Shown: positions 10,382-19,187, numbered from the stretch's first letter. The stretch is DNA of 64,000 bases from Negativibacillus massiliensis (GCF_900148495.1 NZ_FTRU01000008.1:1550001-1614000), one strand, 5' to 3'. The notes: generated by a model from the sequence alone, not told the origin. Numbers and translations: made by a program.

Positions 10382-10879
10382 CTATTGCCGGGTTTTGTCC
10401 AGACGGTGAACAATACGGTCATGTACTTCTTCCGGAACAAACTGATGAATGTCTCCTCCAAAAGAAGCGATCTGTTTGACCACGTTTGAGCTGAGGTACT
10501 GATTTTCTGCACTGGTGGTCAGGAAAACGGTTTCTACTTTATTATACAACTCTTTGTTGATTAATGCCATCTGAAACTCGTATTCAAAGTCGGAAACTGC
10601 ACGCAGTCCTTTAACAATCGCACAGGCACCTGCATCCCTGACATAATCTACAAGCAGTCCATCATAACTGTCCACTTCCACACCGTCAATTCCCTGAATA
10701 GAATCCCGAATCAATTCCACACGTTCCTGTACCGAGAAACAAGGATTTTTCAGTGCATTGATTACAACTAGAACGATAACCTTATCAAACAGAGTCTGCG
10801 CACGACGGATAATATCCATGTGTCCCTTGGTGATTGGATCAAAGCTTCCCGGGACTACTGCAATTCTTTCCTGCTGCAT
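10382..10879 (-). CDS. coaD: Phosphopantetheine adenylyltransferase
   Basis: CoaD transfers AMP from ATP to 4'-phosphopantetheine, the penultimate step of CoA synthesis. The 165 residues begin with the family PGSFDPITKGHMDII (nucleotidyltransferase HxGH-type motif) and contain VKGLRAVSDFEYE and the C-terminal S-S-x-V motif (YLSSNVVKQIA). The ATG at 10879 follows rsmD by 4 bp; upstream in-frame codons lie inside rsmD in another frame and are not needed. Confidence 0.97.
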   Translation of the reverse strand: MQQERIAVVPGSFDPITKGHMDIIRRAQTLFDKVIVLVVINALKNPCFSVQERVELIRDSIQGIDGVEVDSYDGLLVDYVRDAGACAIVKGLRAVSDFEYEFQMALINKELYNKVETVFLTTSAENQYLSSNVVKQIASFGGDIHQFVPEEVHDRIVHRLDKTRQ

Positions 10880-10883
10880 TTGA

Positions 10884-11438
10884 TTATTCTTCCTCCTGCT
10901 CCTCACGCTCACGATATACTGTGATCTTCGCTTTGCCGTACAGATAGGTCTTGTGGCGCACAAAGTTTCCTGCTTCTTCTGGAAGCTGTTCGTTGCGCTC
11001 GGTTTCGCACACAATAATACCGGACTCTGCCATTTTGGATACCAGAATCGGCAGCACTTCATCGATCATCTGTTTCTGATATGGCGGATCAAGAAAGACA
11101 ATATCAAACTTCTGGGATGCTCCCTGCAAAAAGGATTTTGCATCCATCTGAGCTACTCTTGCCTGTTCCATCAATCCACAGTGCTTGAGGTTTGCCTTGA
11201 TTACTTCGATTGCTTTGTTGGAGGTATCGGTAAAGATCGCAGTCTTTGCGCCGCGGCTGAGTGCTTCAATACCCATCTGTCCGGAACCTGCAAACAGGTC
11301 GACAAATACAGCTCCCTCTACATAATTCTGAATAATATTAAATACCGCCTGCTTTGTCATATCGGAAGATGGTCTGGTATCCAGCCCCTGTGGTGCTTCC
11401 AGATTTCTTCCTCTTGCAAGACCTGTGGTAACTCTCAT
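10884..11438 (-). CDS. rsmD: 16S rRNA (guanine966-N2)-methyltransferase
   Basis: A 184-residue SAM-dependent methyltransferase of the RsmD family. It has the N-terminal RGRNLEAP and TRPSSDMTKQAVFNI motifs, the SAM loop DLFAGSGQMGIEALSRG, and the catalytic FLDPPY (N6/N2 methylase NPPY type). It methylates G966 of 16S rRNA during 30S assembly. It is first in an operon with coaD behind a strong promoter. Confidence 0.95.
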   Translation of the reverse strand: MRVTTGLARGRNLEAPQGLDTRPSSDMTKQAVFNIIQNYVEGAVFVDLFAGSGQMGIEALSRGAKTAIFTDTSNKAIEVIKANLKHCGLMEQARVAQMDAKSFLQGASQKFDIVFLDPPYQKQMIDEVLPILVSKMAESGIIVCETERNEQLPEEAGNFVRHKTYLYGKAKITVYREREEQEEE

Positions 11439-11509
11439 ATCATTTCCCTTTCTATGGACAAGTTTTTATATTTTTGATTTCGAAAGATGTCCTTGTTGGA
11501 TTCCTCTTT

Positions 11510-11538
11510 ATTATGTTCACTTTTCCTGTATTTGTCAA
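11510..11538 (-). promoter_or_regulatory. Promoter of rsmD-coaD operon
   Basis: TTGACA and CATAAT on the minus strand are separated by 17 bp, about 70 bp upstream of the rsmD start. Confidence 0.8.
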
Positions 11539-11586
11539 TGCTAAAACTGTGCTTTGTCAATTTTTCCGGACAAACTTTCCTGCTTC

Positions 11587-13518
11587 TTAATTTTCCGTTT
11601 CTTCCCCGCACGCTTCATTTGTTTTTTCATGCAGATAACGATAAAGATTGCAGGCGGTCAGATGGGTCATGCCTGGTGTCTCCTCCAGCTGTTCTAAAGT
11701 AGCAGCCTCCATCGCTTTAAGCGTCCTAAAACGCAGGAAAAGATTTTTTGCCCTCTTTTCGCCGATTCCCTCTACTGAACGCAGCACCGAATCCATTGCG
11801 CGGCTTGCATGCTTCTGACGGGAATAAGTGATGGAGAAACGGTGTACCTCATCCTGAATACTGGTCAGCAGATCAAACGCTGAGCGGAAGGAAGAAACAG
11901 ACAGTTCTCCATCCTCTGTGGCGATGGTTCTGGTGCGGTGTCTGTCATCCTTTGCCATACCAAACACCGGAATGGAAAATCCCATCTGCTGTACAATCGG
12001 CTTGACTGCCGCTACATGTCCCCGACCACCATCAAGCAAAATCAGATCCGGCAGATGACCAAAGCCAACTCCTTCTTCCTTGTGTTGGGAATAGCGTTCC
12101 AGACGTCGGATAATGACCTCCCGCATCGAAGCATAGTCGTCCGGCTTTCCCTGTACCGAACGCACCGAAAACTTGCGGTATGCTCCCTTGAGCGGGCGTC
12201 CTCCCTCAAACACTACCATACCGGCTACAATGGTCTCGCTGCCGATATTGGAGATATCGTATGCCTCAATATAGTTTGGAACCTTCTGCAGCCCTAAAAG
12301 CCTTGCAAGCTCGTCCAATGCAGAAATTTCCCGACTGGTGCGGCGGGTCTGTTCGGCAATCTGCTGGCTGGCATTTTCCTTTGCCATAGAAAGCAGCTTC
12401 ATCTGGTCTCCCTTCTGTGGGATTAACAGTTGAACGCTTCTGCCTGCCTTTTTGGAGAGATATTCTTCCAGTTCCTGCTGACAGCTTGGCTGTCCATCCA
12501 AAACCACCGATTTTGGAACACTGCCCTTCATATCATAATATCGGAGCACAAACTGGGTACGCATCTCCTGCAGCACCTTTTCCGCAGCCTGATTTTTCTT
12601 TTGCTCATCCGCCGAAAAGAGTGCTTCTTCGGAAAATTCTCCCATTTCGTCGAGCATAAAATATTCCTTATCCACCAGACGATAATCCCGAAACTGCAAA
12701 ACAACGGCACAGCATTTGATCGAAGACTGCACCAGAGCGATGACATCCTCCTCTTCATAGCGGATGGACACCACTTTCTGGTTCTCCTGAAGTCCCTGAA
12801 TGGCTCGGATACGGTCCCGATAGCGGGCAGCTTTTTCAAACTGGAGATTTTCCGATGCCTGTATCATCTTTTCTGTCAGCACCTTTTGAATCTGGGTGCT
12901 GGAACCTTTGAGAAAGCTCACCGCTTCTTCAAGTGCCTCCGCATATTCCTCCGGGCTGATCTTTCCGCTGCACGGAGCCATACACTGTTTGATGTGGTAA
13001 TTTAAGCAGGGACGCTGTTTTCCGATCTCCTGCGGAAAATTACGGTTGCAGGTTGGCAGAAGGAAGACCTTGTTTACCTCATCCACCGTCTGCTTGACCA
13101 CATATCCGGAAAGATAGGGGCCAAGGTACCTCGCACCATCCTTAAGCGGCTGGTGGCTTGCTGTGATTTTGCCATATTCCCCGCCGCCGATCCGGATATA
13201 ATGGTACCCTTTGTCATCTTTTAAGAGGATATTGTATTTTGGGGAATGCTGCTTGATGAAGCTGCATTCCAAAACAAGTGCTTCAAACTCACTGGAGGTC
13301 ACAATATATTCAAAATCCCAAACATTCTCTACCATGCGGTAGACCTTGGGTGTATGTTTGTCCACACTGCGGAAATAGCTGCTGACACGGTTTTTCAGCG
13401 CCTTCGCCTTACCGATATAGATGATCTGCCCCTTTTTATCCTTCATAATGTAAATTCCTGGCTGAAACGGCAGTTTTTTTACCTTATCCCTGAGGTAATC
13501 CAATCTGGGATTGTCCAC
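11587..13518 (-). CDS. uvrC: UvrABC excinuclease subunit C
   Basis: UvrC makes both incisions in nucleotide excision repair. The 643 residues show an N-terminal GIY-YIG nuclease domain (PGIYIMKDKKGQIIYIGKA), a UVR motif near residue 205-240, a C-terminal RNase H-like endonuclease (YDISNI, LILLDGGRGH) and helix-hairpin-helix repeats at the end. The start is GTG at 13518 behind GGAGGaaagatt. It lies downstream of ptsH with a terminator in between. Confidence 0.97.
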   Translation of the reverse strand: MDNPRLDYLRDKVKKLPFQPGIYIMKDKKGQIIYIGKAKALKNRVSSYFRSVDKHTPKVYRMVENVWDFEYIVTSSEFEALVLECSFIKQHSPKYNILLKDDKGYHYIRIGGGEYGKITASHQPLKDGARYLGPYLSGYVVKQTVDEVNKVFLLPTCNRNFPQEIGKQRPCLNYHIKQCMAPCSGKISPEEYAEALEEAVSFLKGSSTQIQKVLTEKMIQASENLQFEKAARYRDRIRAIQGLQENQKVVSIRYEEEDVIALVQSSIKCCAVVLQFRDYRLVDKEYFMLDEMGEFSEEALFSADEQKKNQAAEKVLQEMRTQFVLRYYDMKGSVPKSVVLDGQPSCQQELEEYLSKKAGRSVQLLIPQKGDQMKLLSMAKENASQQIAEQTRRTSREISALDELARLLGLQKVPNYIEAYDISNIGSETIVAGMVVFEGGRPLKGAYRKFSVRSVQGKPDDYASMREVIIRRLERYSQHKEEGVGFGHLPDLILLDGGRGHVAAVKPIVQQMGFSIPVFGMAKDDRHRTRTIATEDGELSVSSFRSAFDLLTSIQDEVHRFSITYSRQKHASRAMDSVLRSVEGIGEKRAKNLFLRFRTLKAMEAATLEQLEETPGMTHLTACNLYRYLHEKTNEACGEETEN

Positions 13519-13543
13519 AATCTTTCCTCCTTTCCACTATGTC

Positions 13544-13582
13544 AAAAAAGGTGTATCAGCCAAAATGGCCGATACACCTTTT
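13544..13582 (-). terminator. Intrinsic terminator after ptsH
   Basis: An 8-bp stem GGTGTATC/GATACACC with an inner GCC/GGC extension, flanked by T-runs (T6 on the minus strand). It ends the ptsH transcript. Confidence 0.88.
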
Positions 13583-13634
13583 CGGTTCCTATACGACTGA
13601 TTCGTCGCCGAAGCTTTTGGCAGCTTACTGTGGA

Positions 13635-13898
13635 TTATTCAGCAAAACCGGATTCTACCAGTTCTACCAGACTTTCAACAGCTTCCTTCTCATCTGCACC
13701 GTCAGCGATGATGCGGATGGTGGTGCCACCAACGATACCCAAGGAAAGAACGCCCAGAAGGCTCTTAGCGTTTACTCTGCGGTCTTCTTTCTCAACCCAG
13801 ATAGAAGCTTTGTATTCATTTGCTTTCTGGATGAAGAATGTTGCTGGACGAGCATGAAGACCTACCTGGTTCTGTACCACTACTTCTTTAACAAACAT
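13635..13898 (-). CDS. ptsH: Phosphocarrier protein HPr
   Basis: An 87-residue HPr, the phosphoryl carrier between enzyme I and the sugar-specific EII proteins of the PTS. The active His15 lies in GLHARPA. Ser46, in NAKSLLGVLSLG, is the site used by HPr kinase in Gram-positive carbon catabolite control. No ptsI follows, so it is a stand-alone gene with its own promoter and terminator. Confidence 0.95.
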   Translation of the reverse strand: MFVKEVVVQNQVGLHARPATFFIQKANEYKASIWVEKEDRRVNAKSLLGVLSLGIVGGTTIRIIADGADEKEAVESLVELVESGFAE

Positions 13899-14013
13899 TT
13901 CAGTTACTCCCCTATTCTAAGATGTTTAAAGTATTGTTATCAACGCAGTTCCAGAAATCTCACCGAAAAAATATTCCGGATGGTCCGTCCTGCATGATTC
14001 TTGACACAAATTA

Positions 14014-14041
14014 ATTATATCACAAAGGGACTTTTCGTCAA
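14014..14041 (-). promoter_or_regulatory. Promoter of ptsH
   Basis: TTGACG and TATAAT are separated by 16 bp on the minus strand. They sit about 115 bp upstream of the ptsH ATG, leaving a moderately long 5' UTR. Confidence 0.8.
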
Positions 14042-14354
14042 CGCATATTTTGCTATTCTTTTACATGGAGCTTTGATTTTCTGCTTCTTTTCTATATGAA
14101 CGGTTCCATTTCACATTCTCTTTGGCAGTATTCACTACAAAGTTTTCAACATACCTGTCACTATATACATCTTTTCTCCCCCAAATTTATACATATCCCT
14201 CAGTACAGAATATGTGTCGTTCTTTTGGCGGGTTCCTTTTCGTACTGTTTTTGCTCAAAAAGTACAAAGACAAGTCTGATACAGAGACAAATGTTTTGTA
14301 TTTTTTTACACTTTATCAAAATAAATTGAGAAACACTTTCATACAGCTTCACTG
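14042..14354. other. AT-rich intergenic stretch with no gene seen
   Basis: About 310 bp between the ptsH promoter and the trmD 3' end. Short reading frames here have no SD and no recognisable composition. A small GTACT/AGTAC hairpin near 14250 is the only structure noticed. rplS, often found after trmD in Firmicutes, is not here. Confidence 0.5.
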
Positions 14355-14384
14355 AAAAGACAGAATAAATATTCCTTTTCTGTC
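14355..14384 (-). terminator. Probable terminator after trmD
   Basis: GACAGAA/TTCTGTC stem followed on the minus strand by TTTT, 36 bp past the trmD stop. Stem is AT-rich, so strength is uncertain. Confidence 0.5.
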
Positions 14385-14420
14385 AAACAAAGCCTCATCT
14401 CAACACTAATGTATGCGCTG

Positions 14421-15176
14421 TTATCTTTCCTCGATACCTTCCAAAAGCTGCTGTGCACGCACCATTTCCTTTTTGTCAAGTTTTCCCTGCTGCATTGCGT
14501 TTTTCAGCAGATCTGGACGCTTCTTTGCAGTTTCCTCAAGGGACTGCTCGCGCTGCCATTTCTGGATGTTGGCGTGGTGACCGCTGATCAGCACCGGCGG
14601 TACTTCTCGGTCATGCCAGACCGGAGGACGAGTATACTGCGGATATTCCAACAGTCCATCATAGTGACTTTCTTCGGTAAAGCAAACTTCCTCGGACAAT
14701 ACGCCCGGACAAAGCCTTCCGACTGCATCTGCAACGACCAGTGCACCCAGCTCACCGCCGGTCAGCACATAATCCCCAATTGAGATTTCCTCATCGACAA
14801 TTTCGTCAAGGACACGCTGGTCTACTCCTTCATAATGCCCGCACAGGATAAAAATATTCGCTAAAGCTTTGAGTTCCCCTGCCCTTTTTTGAGAAAAAGG
14901 CGTTCCTTTTGGGGACATATAGATTACATGCGGTTTTTCTCCGATCATTTCGCACACTGCCTGATAGCAGTTATAGATTGGTTCGGTCTGCATCAGCATC
15001 CCCTTACCGCCGCCATAGGGAGTATCATCCACCCTGCGGTGTTTATCCTTGGTATAATCGCGGATATTGTGGCAGTGAATCTCCAGTTTTCCTGCGCGTC
15101 TGGCACGTCCAATGATACTTTCACTCAGAACCGTCTCGCACATCTCCGGAAACAGAGTCGCAATATCAATCCTCAT
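14421..15176 (-). CDS. trmD: tRNA (guanine37-N1)-methyltransferase
   Basis: TrmD methylates G37 next to the anticodon and prevents frameshifting. The protein (about 251 residues) starts MRIDIATLFPEM and has the SPOUT trefoil-knot motifs DDTPYGGGKGM and CGHYEGVDQR with SIGDYVLTGGE. ATG at 15176 gives the usual family start; a TTG two codons upstream is an alternative. It overlaps the end of rimM by 11 bp, as is common. Confidence 0.97.
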   Translation of the reverse strand: MRIDIATLFPEMCETVLSESIIGRARRAGKLEIHCHNIRDYTKDKHRRVDDTPYGGGKGMLMQTEPIYNCYQAVCEMIGEKPHVIYMSPKGTPFSQKRAGELKALANIFILCGHYEGVDQRVLDEIVDEEISIGDYVLTGGELGALVVADAVGRLCPGVLSEEVCFTEESHYDGLLEYPQYTRPPVWHDREVPPVLISGHHANIQKWQREQSLEETAKKRPDLLKNAMQQGKLDKKEMVRAQQLLEGIEER

Positions 15177-15684
15177 CGTCAAACAATCCTTCCAGCGGAC
15201 GAATTTTCATCACGTTGCTTTCCAGGTCAATCTCCAGCACTACCTGTGGAATGGCCGGAATCAATCTCTCCTTACCATCTTCAAAACGAATATGATAAAC
15301 ATCGTTTGCACCGGTAGGGCTGACCTGAGTCAATTCACCATAGACAGTGTCCTTGTCTGCATCAATTACCTTGAGACCGATCAGATCCTGAATCAGATAT
15401 TCGCCTTCCTCCATCGGGATGTCATCGCGATGAACATAAACAATCTTATCGCGAAGCTTGGACGCCTCCTCGATTGAGTTAAAGCCTTCCAGCTTCAGCA
15501 GCGGCATGTTCTTGGCATATCGTACTCCCTGCAGTTTTACTGGATTGGTTCCTTTACTGTCCAGATAGACCGTTTCAATGTCGTAAAACATATCCGGATC
15601 ATCGCACCATGGATAGAGCTTAACTTCCCCTTTGATTCCATGAGTGGTTACAATCTTTCCCGCTTCGATATACTCTTTTCTCAT
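15166..15684 (-). CDS. rimM: Ribosome maturation factor RimM
   Basis: A 172-residue 16S rRNA processing factor for 30S head maturation. It has an N-terminal GKIVTTHGIKGEVKL motif with a beta-barrel domain and a PRC-barrel C-terminus (YLIQDLIGLKV, LIPAIPQVVLEID). It overlaps trmD, and the SD aaggag precedes the ATG. It lies downstream of an AAC(3)-like gene rather than directly after khpA. Confidence 0.96.
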   Translation of the reverse strand: MRKEYIEAGKIVTTHGIKGEVKLYPWCDDPDMFYDIETVYLDSKGTNPVKLQGVRYAKNMPLLKLEGFNSIEEASKLRDKIVYVHRDDIPMEEGEYLIQDLIGLKVIDADKDTVYGELTQVSPTGANDVYHIRFEDGKERLIPAIPQVVLEIDLESNVMKIRPLEGLFDDED

Positions 15685-15772
15685 ACGCTTCTCCTTTCAT
15701 CCAAAATCTTTGGTCGAAGTATTCATTCTATCTCAAACATCACGACAGAAAAATCCTGCCCTGATATCTGTT

Positions 15773-16588
15773 TTAGCCTTTTACCTGATAATATGCTTTT
15801 GCAAAGTCCACACAATCCCTCATGCTAAAACAATATGCTTCCCCATTTGGTAAAGAACATTGTTTGATCTGATCGGCATATTTCTGGAAAAATTCTTTTT
15901 GCACATCCAAAAAATCATCAAAAATATCAAGGTCTACATTTTTAAAGGAGACCCACTGTTTCTTTCCGTCCACCAAAACAGGAGCCGATTCTTCGATATC
16001 CGGACGATTTGCAAAATATTCCGCTAAATGAAGGGATGTATTTGTTTCAAAAGTTGTACCAAGCATCAGAATTTTAGCACCTGCATCGTATAATTTTTGC
16101 AGTGGTGACCCAGTACCCAGCCCATAATCCAGAGGGTGATTTTCCACAATTTTTTCTGCATCCCTGCCGTAAGCACAAAATGAATATAATGGATGTGCGC
16201 TTCGATGTACATTTGGGTAACGATAAAAATAAGCTACAACAGCTCCCAATGCATCATCTACCGGAGTTCTTTGCGGATCATACGGCAGCATCGTTTCCCG
16301 TATATCATCGTGCCAATCTTGAGGAACCGGCGGATACTGCCAAAACTTCGGGTTCATATTATTCACCGACTGAGACGGCATCACCAGCGTTCCCTCCGGA
16401 CCGATGCAGTTAAGCACCGTATCAATCAGCATCGCTGCCCCGCCGATCAGATAGCCAAAAGATTTGAGCGAGGTATGAAGAATCAGTGTATCACCGGCAG
16501 TAACGCCCAGATTGTTCAGCAAACGTTCCAAATCAGGCCGATAATAGGGTTTCTGTCCCTTTTGAATCATTGTTTCGAGGTTTTCCAA
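15773..16588 (-). CDS. AAC(3)-family N-acetyltransferase-like protein
   Basis: About 271 residues of the aminoglycoside 3-N-acetyltransferase/YokD family, which use acetyl-CoA. Motifs are LILHTSLKSFGY near the N-terminus, EGTLVMPSQS, HRSAHPLYSF and GLGTGSPLQKL with the family's catalytic His/Asp environment. I prefer TTG at 16588 because GGGAGGAG lies 6 bases upstream; ATG at 16609 and GTG at 16612 lack an SD. A promoter lies upstream. Most family members have no proven resistance role, so the natural substrate is unknown. It interrupts the khpA-rimM linkage. Confidence 0.8.
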   Translation of the reverse strand: MENLETMIQKGQKPYYRPDLERLLNNLGVTAGDTLILHTSLKSFGYLIGGAAMLIDTVLNCIGPEGTLVMPSQSVNNMNPKFWQYPPVPQDWHDDIRETMLPYDPQRTPVDDALGAVVAYFYRYPNVHRSAHPLYSFCAYGRDAEKIVENHPLDYGLGTGSPLQKLYDAGAKILMLGTTFETNTSLHLAEYFANRPDIEESAPVLVDGKKQWVSFKNVDLDIFDDFLDVQKEFFQKYADQIKQCSLPNGEAYCFSMRDCVDFAKAYYQVKG

Positions 16589-16627
16589 ATCTGTCTCCTC
16601 CCTTGCCATCACAAAGATACTAATAAA

Positions 16628-16655
16628 AATTTAACACAAATATTTCGGATGTCAA
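16628..16655 (-). promoter_or_regulatory. Promoter of the AAC(3)-like gene (and probably rimM-trmD)
   Basis: Consensus -35 TTGACA, 16-bp spacer, -10 TAAATT on the minus strand. It lies immediately after the terminator of the khpA transcript. Confidence 0.65.
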
Positions 16656-16660
16656 GCAAT

Positions 16661-16700
16661 AAAAAAGGACGCCCAGAGCTAAATTGCCCTTGCGCCCTTT
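16661..16700 (-). terminator. Intrinsic terminator after khpA
   Basis: Read on the minus strand: AAAGGGCGC paired with GGGCGTCCTTT around an imperfect upper stem, ending in T6. It separates ylxM-ffh-rpsP-khpA from the next promoter. Confidence 0.7.
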
Positions 16701-16739
16701 CGGATGATCCATTTTCAGATTTGGATTGCAGTGTCCATC

Positions 16740-16973
16740 CTAGTCGATTTCAACTGCAACCTTCTGTTCAACCTTACCGGCAGCGGATCTTACAATTGTT
16801 CGAATTGCTTTTGCAATTCTGCCCTGTTTGCCGATTACTCTGCCCATGTCATCAGCTGCAACATGGAGATGATAAACAACTGTTCCGTCTTCCTTTGGTT
16901 CATCAACGGTAACCGAAACGGCATCCTTATCATCTACAAGGCCTTTCACAATAGTAACAATCAGTTCCTGCAT
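16740..16973 (-). CDS. khpA: KH-domain RNA-binding protein KhpA
   Basis: A 77-residue KH-domain protein (YlqC family) with the GxxG RNA-binding loop in DMGRVIGKQGRIAKAIRTI. Partners with KhpB in other Firmicutes to bind RNA and affect cell size and division. It follows rpsP by 13 bp in the usual ffh-rpsP-khpA order. Confidence 0.93.
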   Translation of the reverse strand: MQELIVTIVKGLVDDKDAVSVTVDEPKEDGTVVYHLHVAADDMGRVIGKQGRIAKAIRTIVRSAAGKVEQKVAVEID

Positions 16974-16986
16974 TTGCGATTACCTC

Positions 16987-17238
16987 CTACAGGATATTGT
17001 TCGCTTTAAGCAGGGATCGAACTGTGTCGGTTGGCTGAGCGCCGTTAGACATCCATTTCTTTGCTTTTTCAGCATCAACCTTAACGGTAGCTGGAGTCTG
17101 TGCCGGATCATAGTAACCGATCTCTTCAATAAATCTACCGTTGCGTGGATAACGGGAATCAGCTACAACGATACGATAGAAAGGAGCTTTTTTAGCACCC
17201 ATTCTGCGAAGTCTAATTTTAACAGCCATTTCTGTCAC
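16987..17238 (-). CDS. rpsP: 30S ribosomal protein S16
   Basis: An 83-residue S16 with the conserved N-terminus [23 protein letters not shown] and the [18 protein letters not shown] region. The start is ATG, preceded by the SD aggaggtgac. Between it and ffh is an 11-bp hairpin without a U-tract. Confidence 0.98.
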   Translation of the reverse strand: MTEMAVKIRLRRMGAKKAPFYRIVVADSRYPRNGRFIEEIGYYDPAQTPATVKVDAEKAKKWMSNGAQPTDTVRSLLKANNIL

Positions 17239-17263
17239 CTCCTGAACCTTTCAAATACTCTAT

Positions 17264-17288
17264 ATATCAATTCCGGAGGAATTGATAT
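17264..17288 (-). other. Intercistronic hairpin between ffh and rpsP
   Basis: A perfect 11-bp inverted repeat ATATCAATTCC/GGAATTGATAT with a 3-base loop and no U-run. It may be an RNA processing or stabilising structure that sets different levels of Ffh and S16; not a terminator by its sequence. Confidence 0.6.
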
Positions 17289-17320
17289 GCAATCTTTTCC
17301 GGAATTTGATAAACCTTATG

Positions 17321-18688
17321 TTACATTGGTGGCATGTTTTTAAGCATTGCCGGATTAAACGGCGGCATTCTTCTGCGGCGTTTACCGTTTTTGCCCTTGC
17401 CTCCCAGCAGCTTCATCATTTCCTTCATCTGCTTATACTGCTTGAGAACACGGTTGACACGCGGTACATCGGTTCCGCTGCCTGCTGCGATTCTTCTCTT
17501 TCTTGCAGGATTGATGATATCTGGGTTTGCCCTTTCTGCTTTGGTCATCGAATTGATGATCGCTTCCAGATACTTGATCTCCTGTTCGCCTGCCTGTGCA
17601 GTCTCATCAGTGATCTTGCCGGACATTCCTGGGAACATTTCCAGGATTTTGCCCAAAGGGCCCATATTTCTTACCTGCTTGATCTGTTCGAGCAGGTCTT
17701 CCATATCAAAAGAATTTTCCTTGAGCTTCTTGGCAACTTCCATTGCCTTCTGCTCATCCACTTCATCCTGTGCCTTCTCAATCAGGGTGAGCACGTCGCC
17801 CATGCCCAGAATTCTCGAAGCCATACGATCCGGATGAAATACTTCCAGGTCGTCGAGCTTTTCGCCCATACCGACAAACTTGATCGGCTTTCCGGTAACC
17901 GCTCTTACTGACAGTGCCGCACCGCCTCGGGTATCACCATCGAGCTTTGTGAGGATGACGCCGTCGATACCGAGGGTATCATTAAAGGTCTGTGCTACAT
18001 TAACTGCGTCCTGACCGGTCATCGAGTCAATTACAAGCAGGATCTCATTTGGATGAACTTCGGACTTGATGTCCTGAAGCTCCTGCATCAGCTGTTCATC
18101 AATATGCAGTCGACCAGCGGTATCGAGGATAACGATATCATTTCCGTAGTCCTTCGCATGCTTGATCGCGTTCTTTGCGATCTCAACTGGACTGATGGTT
18201 CCCATCTCAAACACCGGAGTGTTTACCTGCTCACCGACAACTTTCAGCTGTTCGATCGCTGCCGGACGATAAATGTCACAGGCAACCAGCAGAGGACGTT
18301 TGCCCTGCTTGCGGAACATTTTTGCCAGTTTTGCCGAGTGGGTGGTTTTACCGGAACCCTGCAGACCACACATCATGATGATGGTTGGAATCTTAGAGGA
18401 AAAATTGATTCGGCTGTCAGTGGAACCCATCAGCTCGGTCAGTTCATCTCTTACAATCTTGATTACCTGCTGAGCCGGTGTCAGGCTGGAAAGAACTTCC
18501 TCACCAACTGCCTTTTCGGTGATGTTCTTAACAAAGTCTTTTGCAACCTTGTAGTTAACATCCGCTTCCAACAGCGCCAGACGTACTTCGCGCATTGCTT
18601 CCTTGACGTCATTCTCCGAGAGCTTTCCTTTCGATCGGAGCTTTTTAAAGGCTTGATTGAGTTTTTCGGCAAGACCCTCGAATGCCAT
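17321..18688 (-). CDS. ffh: Signal recognition particle protein Ffh
   Basis: A 455-residue SRP GTPase that binds 4.5S/6S-like scRNA and signal peptides. It has an N domain, a G domain with GLQGSGKTTHSAKLA, DTAGRLHIDEQL, TKLDGDTRGGAALS and FVGMGEKLDDLE, and a Met-rich M domain ending MPPFNPAMLKNMPPM. It lies 21 bp after ylxM. Confidence 0.98.
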   Translation of the reverse strand: MAFEGLAEKLNQAFKKLRSKGKLSENDVKEAMREVRLALLEADVNYKVAKDFVKNITEKAVGEEVLSSLTPAQQVIKIVRDELTELMGSTDSRINFSSKIPTIIMMCGLQGSGKTTHSAKLAKMFRKQGKRPLLVACDIYRPAAIEQLKVVGEQVNTPVFEMGTISPVEIAKNAIKHAKDYGNDIVILDTAGRLHIDEQLMQELQDIKSEVHPNEILLVIDSMTGQDAVNVAQTFNDTLGIDGVILTKLDGDTRGGAALSVRAVTGKPIKFVGMGEKLDDLEVFHPDRMASRILGMGDVLTLIEKAQDEVDEQKAMEVAKKLKENSFDMEDLLEQIKQVRNMGPLGKILEMFPGMSGKITDETAQAGEQEIKYLEAIINSMTKAERANPDIINPARKRRIAAGSGTDVPRVNRVLKQYKQMKEMMKLLGGKGKNGKRRRRMPPFNPAMLKNMPPM

Positions 18689-18709
18689 TGGTTTTCCCCC
18701 ATTCCCGGT

Positions 18710-19081
18710 TTAAATTGTTTCTTCGTCTATTTCTCGTGCAAGTTCCATGATCTTTTTTGCATCCTGCTGTATCTTTCTGCCAAGAGCATATTTATCCGCC
18801 TCAAAGGCGATCTCTTTGGCACAGGATGTGATCTGTTCTAGTTTCCTCTGATAATCCCGAAACTTCCTTGCAAGCCCCAGTCGTTCTTCCATCTCAAGCA
18901 GAGTGCTTTCTGCACGCTTGATGCTGTCCCGCACACCCTGACGGGTGATGTTTGCAAACTGGGCAATCTCCGCAAGGGAGAGGTCTTCGTTATAATAAAG
19001 CCGCGCCACTTCCCGCTGTTTCTCGGTCAGCATCTGACCGTAATAATCCAGCAGCACCGATATTTCCAGGTTTTTTGCCAT
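18710..19081 (-). CDS. ylxM: YlxM-family putative DNA-binding protein
   Basis: A 123-residue YlxM/p13-like protein. Residues about 20-70 form a sigma-70 region-4-type helix-turn-helix (LTEKQREVARLYYNEDLSLAEIA, TRQGVRDSIKRAE). In Firmicutes it always sits upstream of ffh and is thought to modulate SRP. It is first in this operon behind a perfect consensus promoter. Confidence 0.92.
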   Translation of the reverse strand: MAKNLEISVLLDYYGQMLTEKQREVARLYYNEDLSLAEIAQFANITRQGVRDSIKRAESTLLEMEERLGLARKFRDYQRKLEQITSCAKEIAFEADKYALGRKIQQDAKKIMELAREIDEETI

Positions 19082-19158
19082 GATGCAGCTCCCCTTTTTG
19101 TGATCGGGTATCTTTTGAAACTGTAAAGGGAAATACCTTTACTGAACTTACCTTAGCT

Positions 19159-19187
19159 ATTATACAAAAGCTTTCCCATTCTGTCAA
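19159..19187 (-). promoter_or_regulatory. Perfect consensus promoter of ylxM-ffh-rpsP-khpA
   Basis: TTGACA, 17-bp spacer, TATAAT on the minus strand: full identity to the sigma-A consensus. It lies about 78 bp upstream of the ylxM ATG. Confidence 0.92.

Noticed and set aside
14122-14355. Small plus-strand reading frame in the ptsH-trmD gap
   Set aside because: No SD, no recognisable protein pattern; AT-rich spacer.
15773-16612. True aminoglycoside resistance gene
   Set aside because: Family membership alone does not show aminoglycoside acetylation; chromosomal YokD-like members are common.
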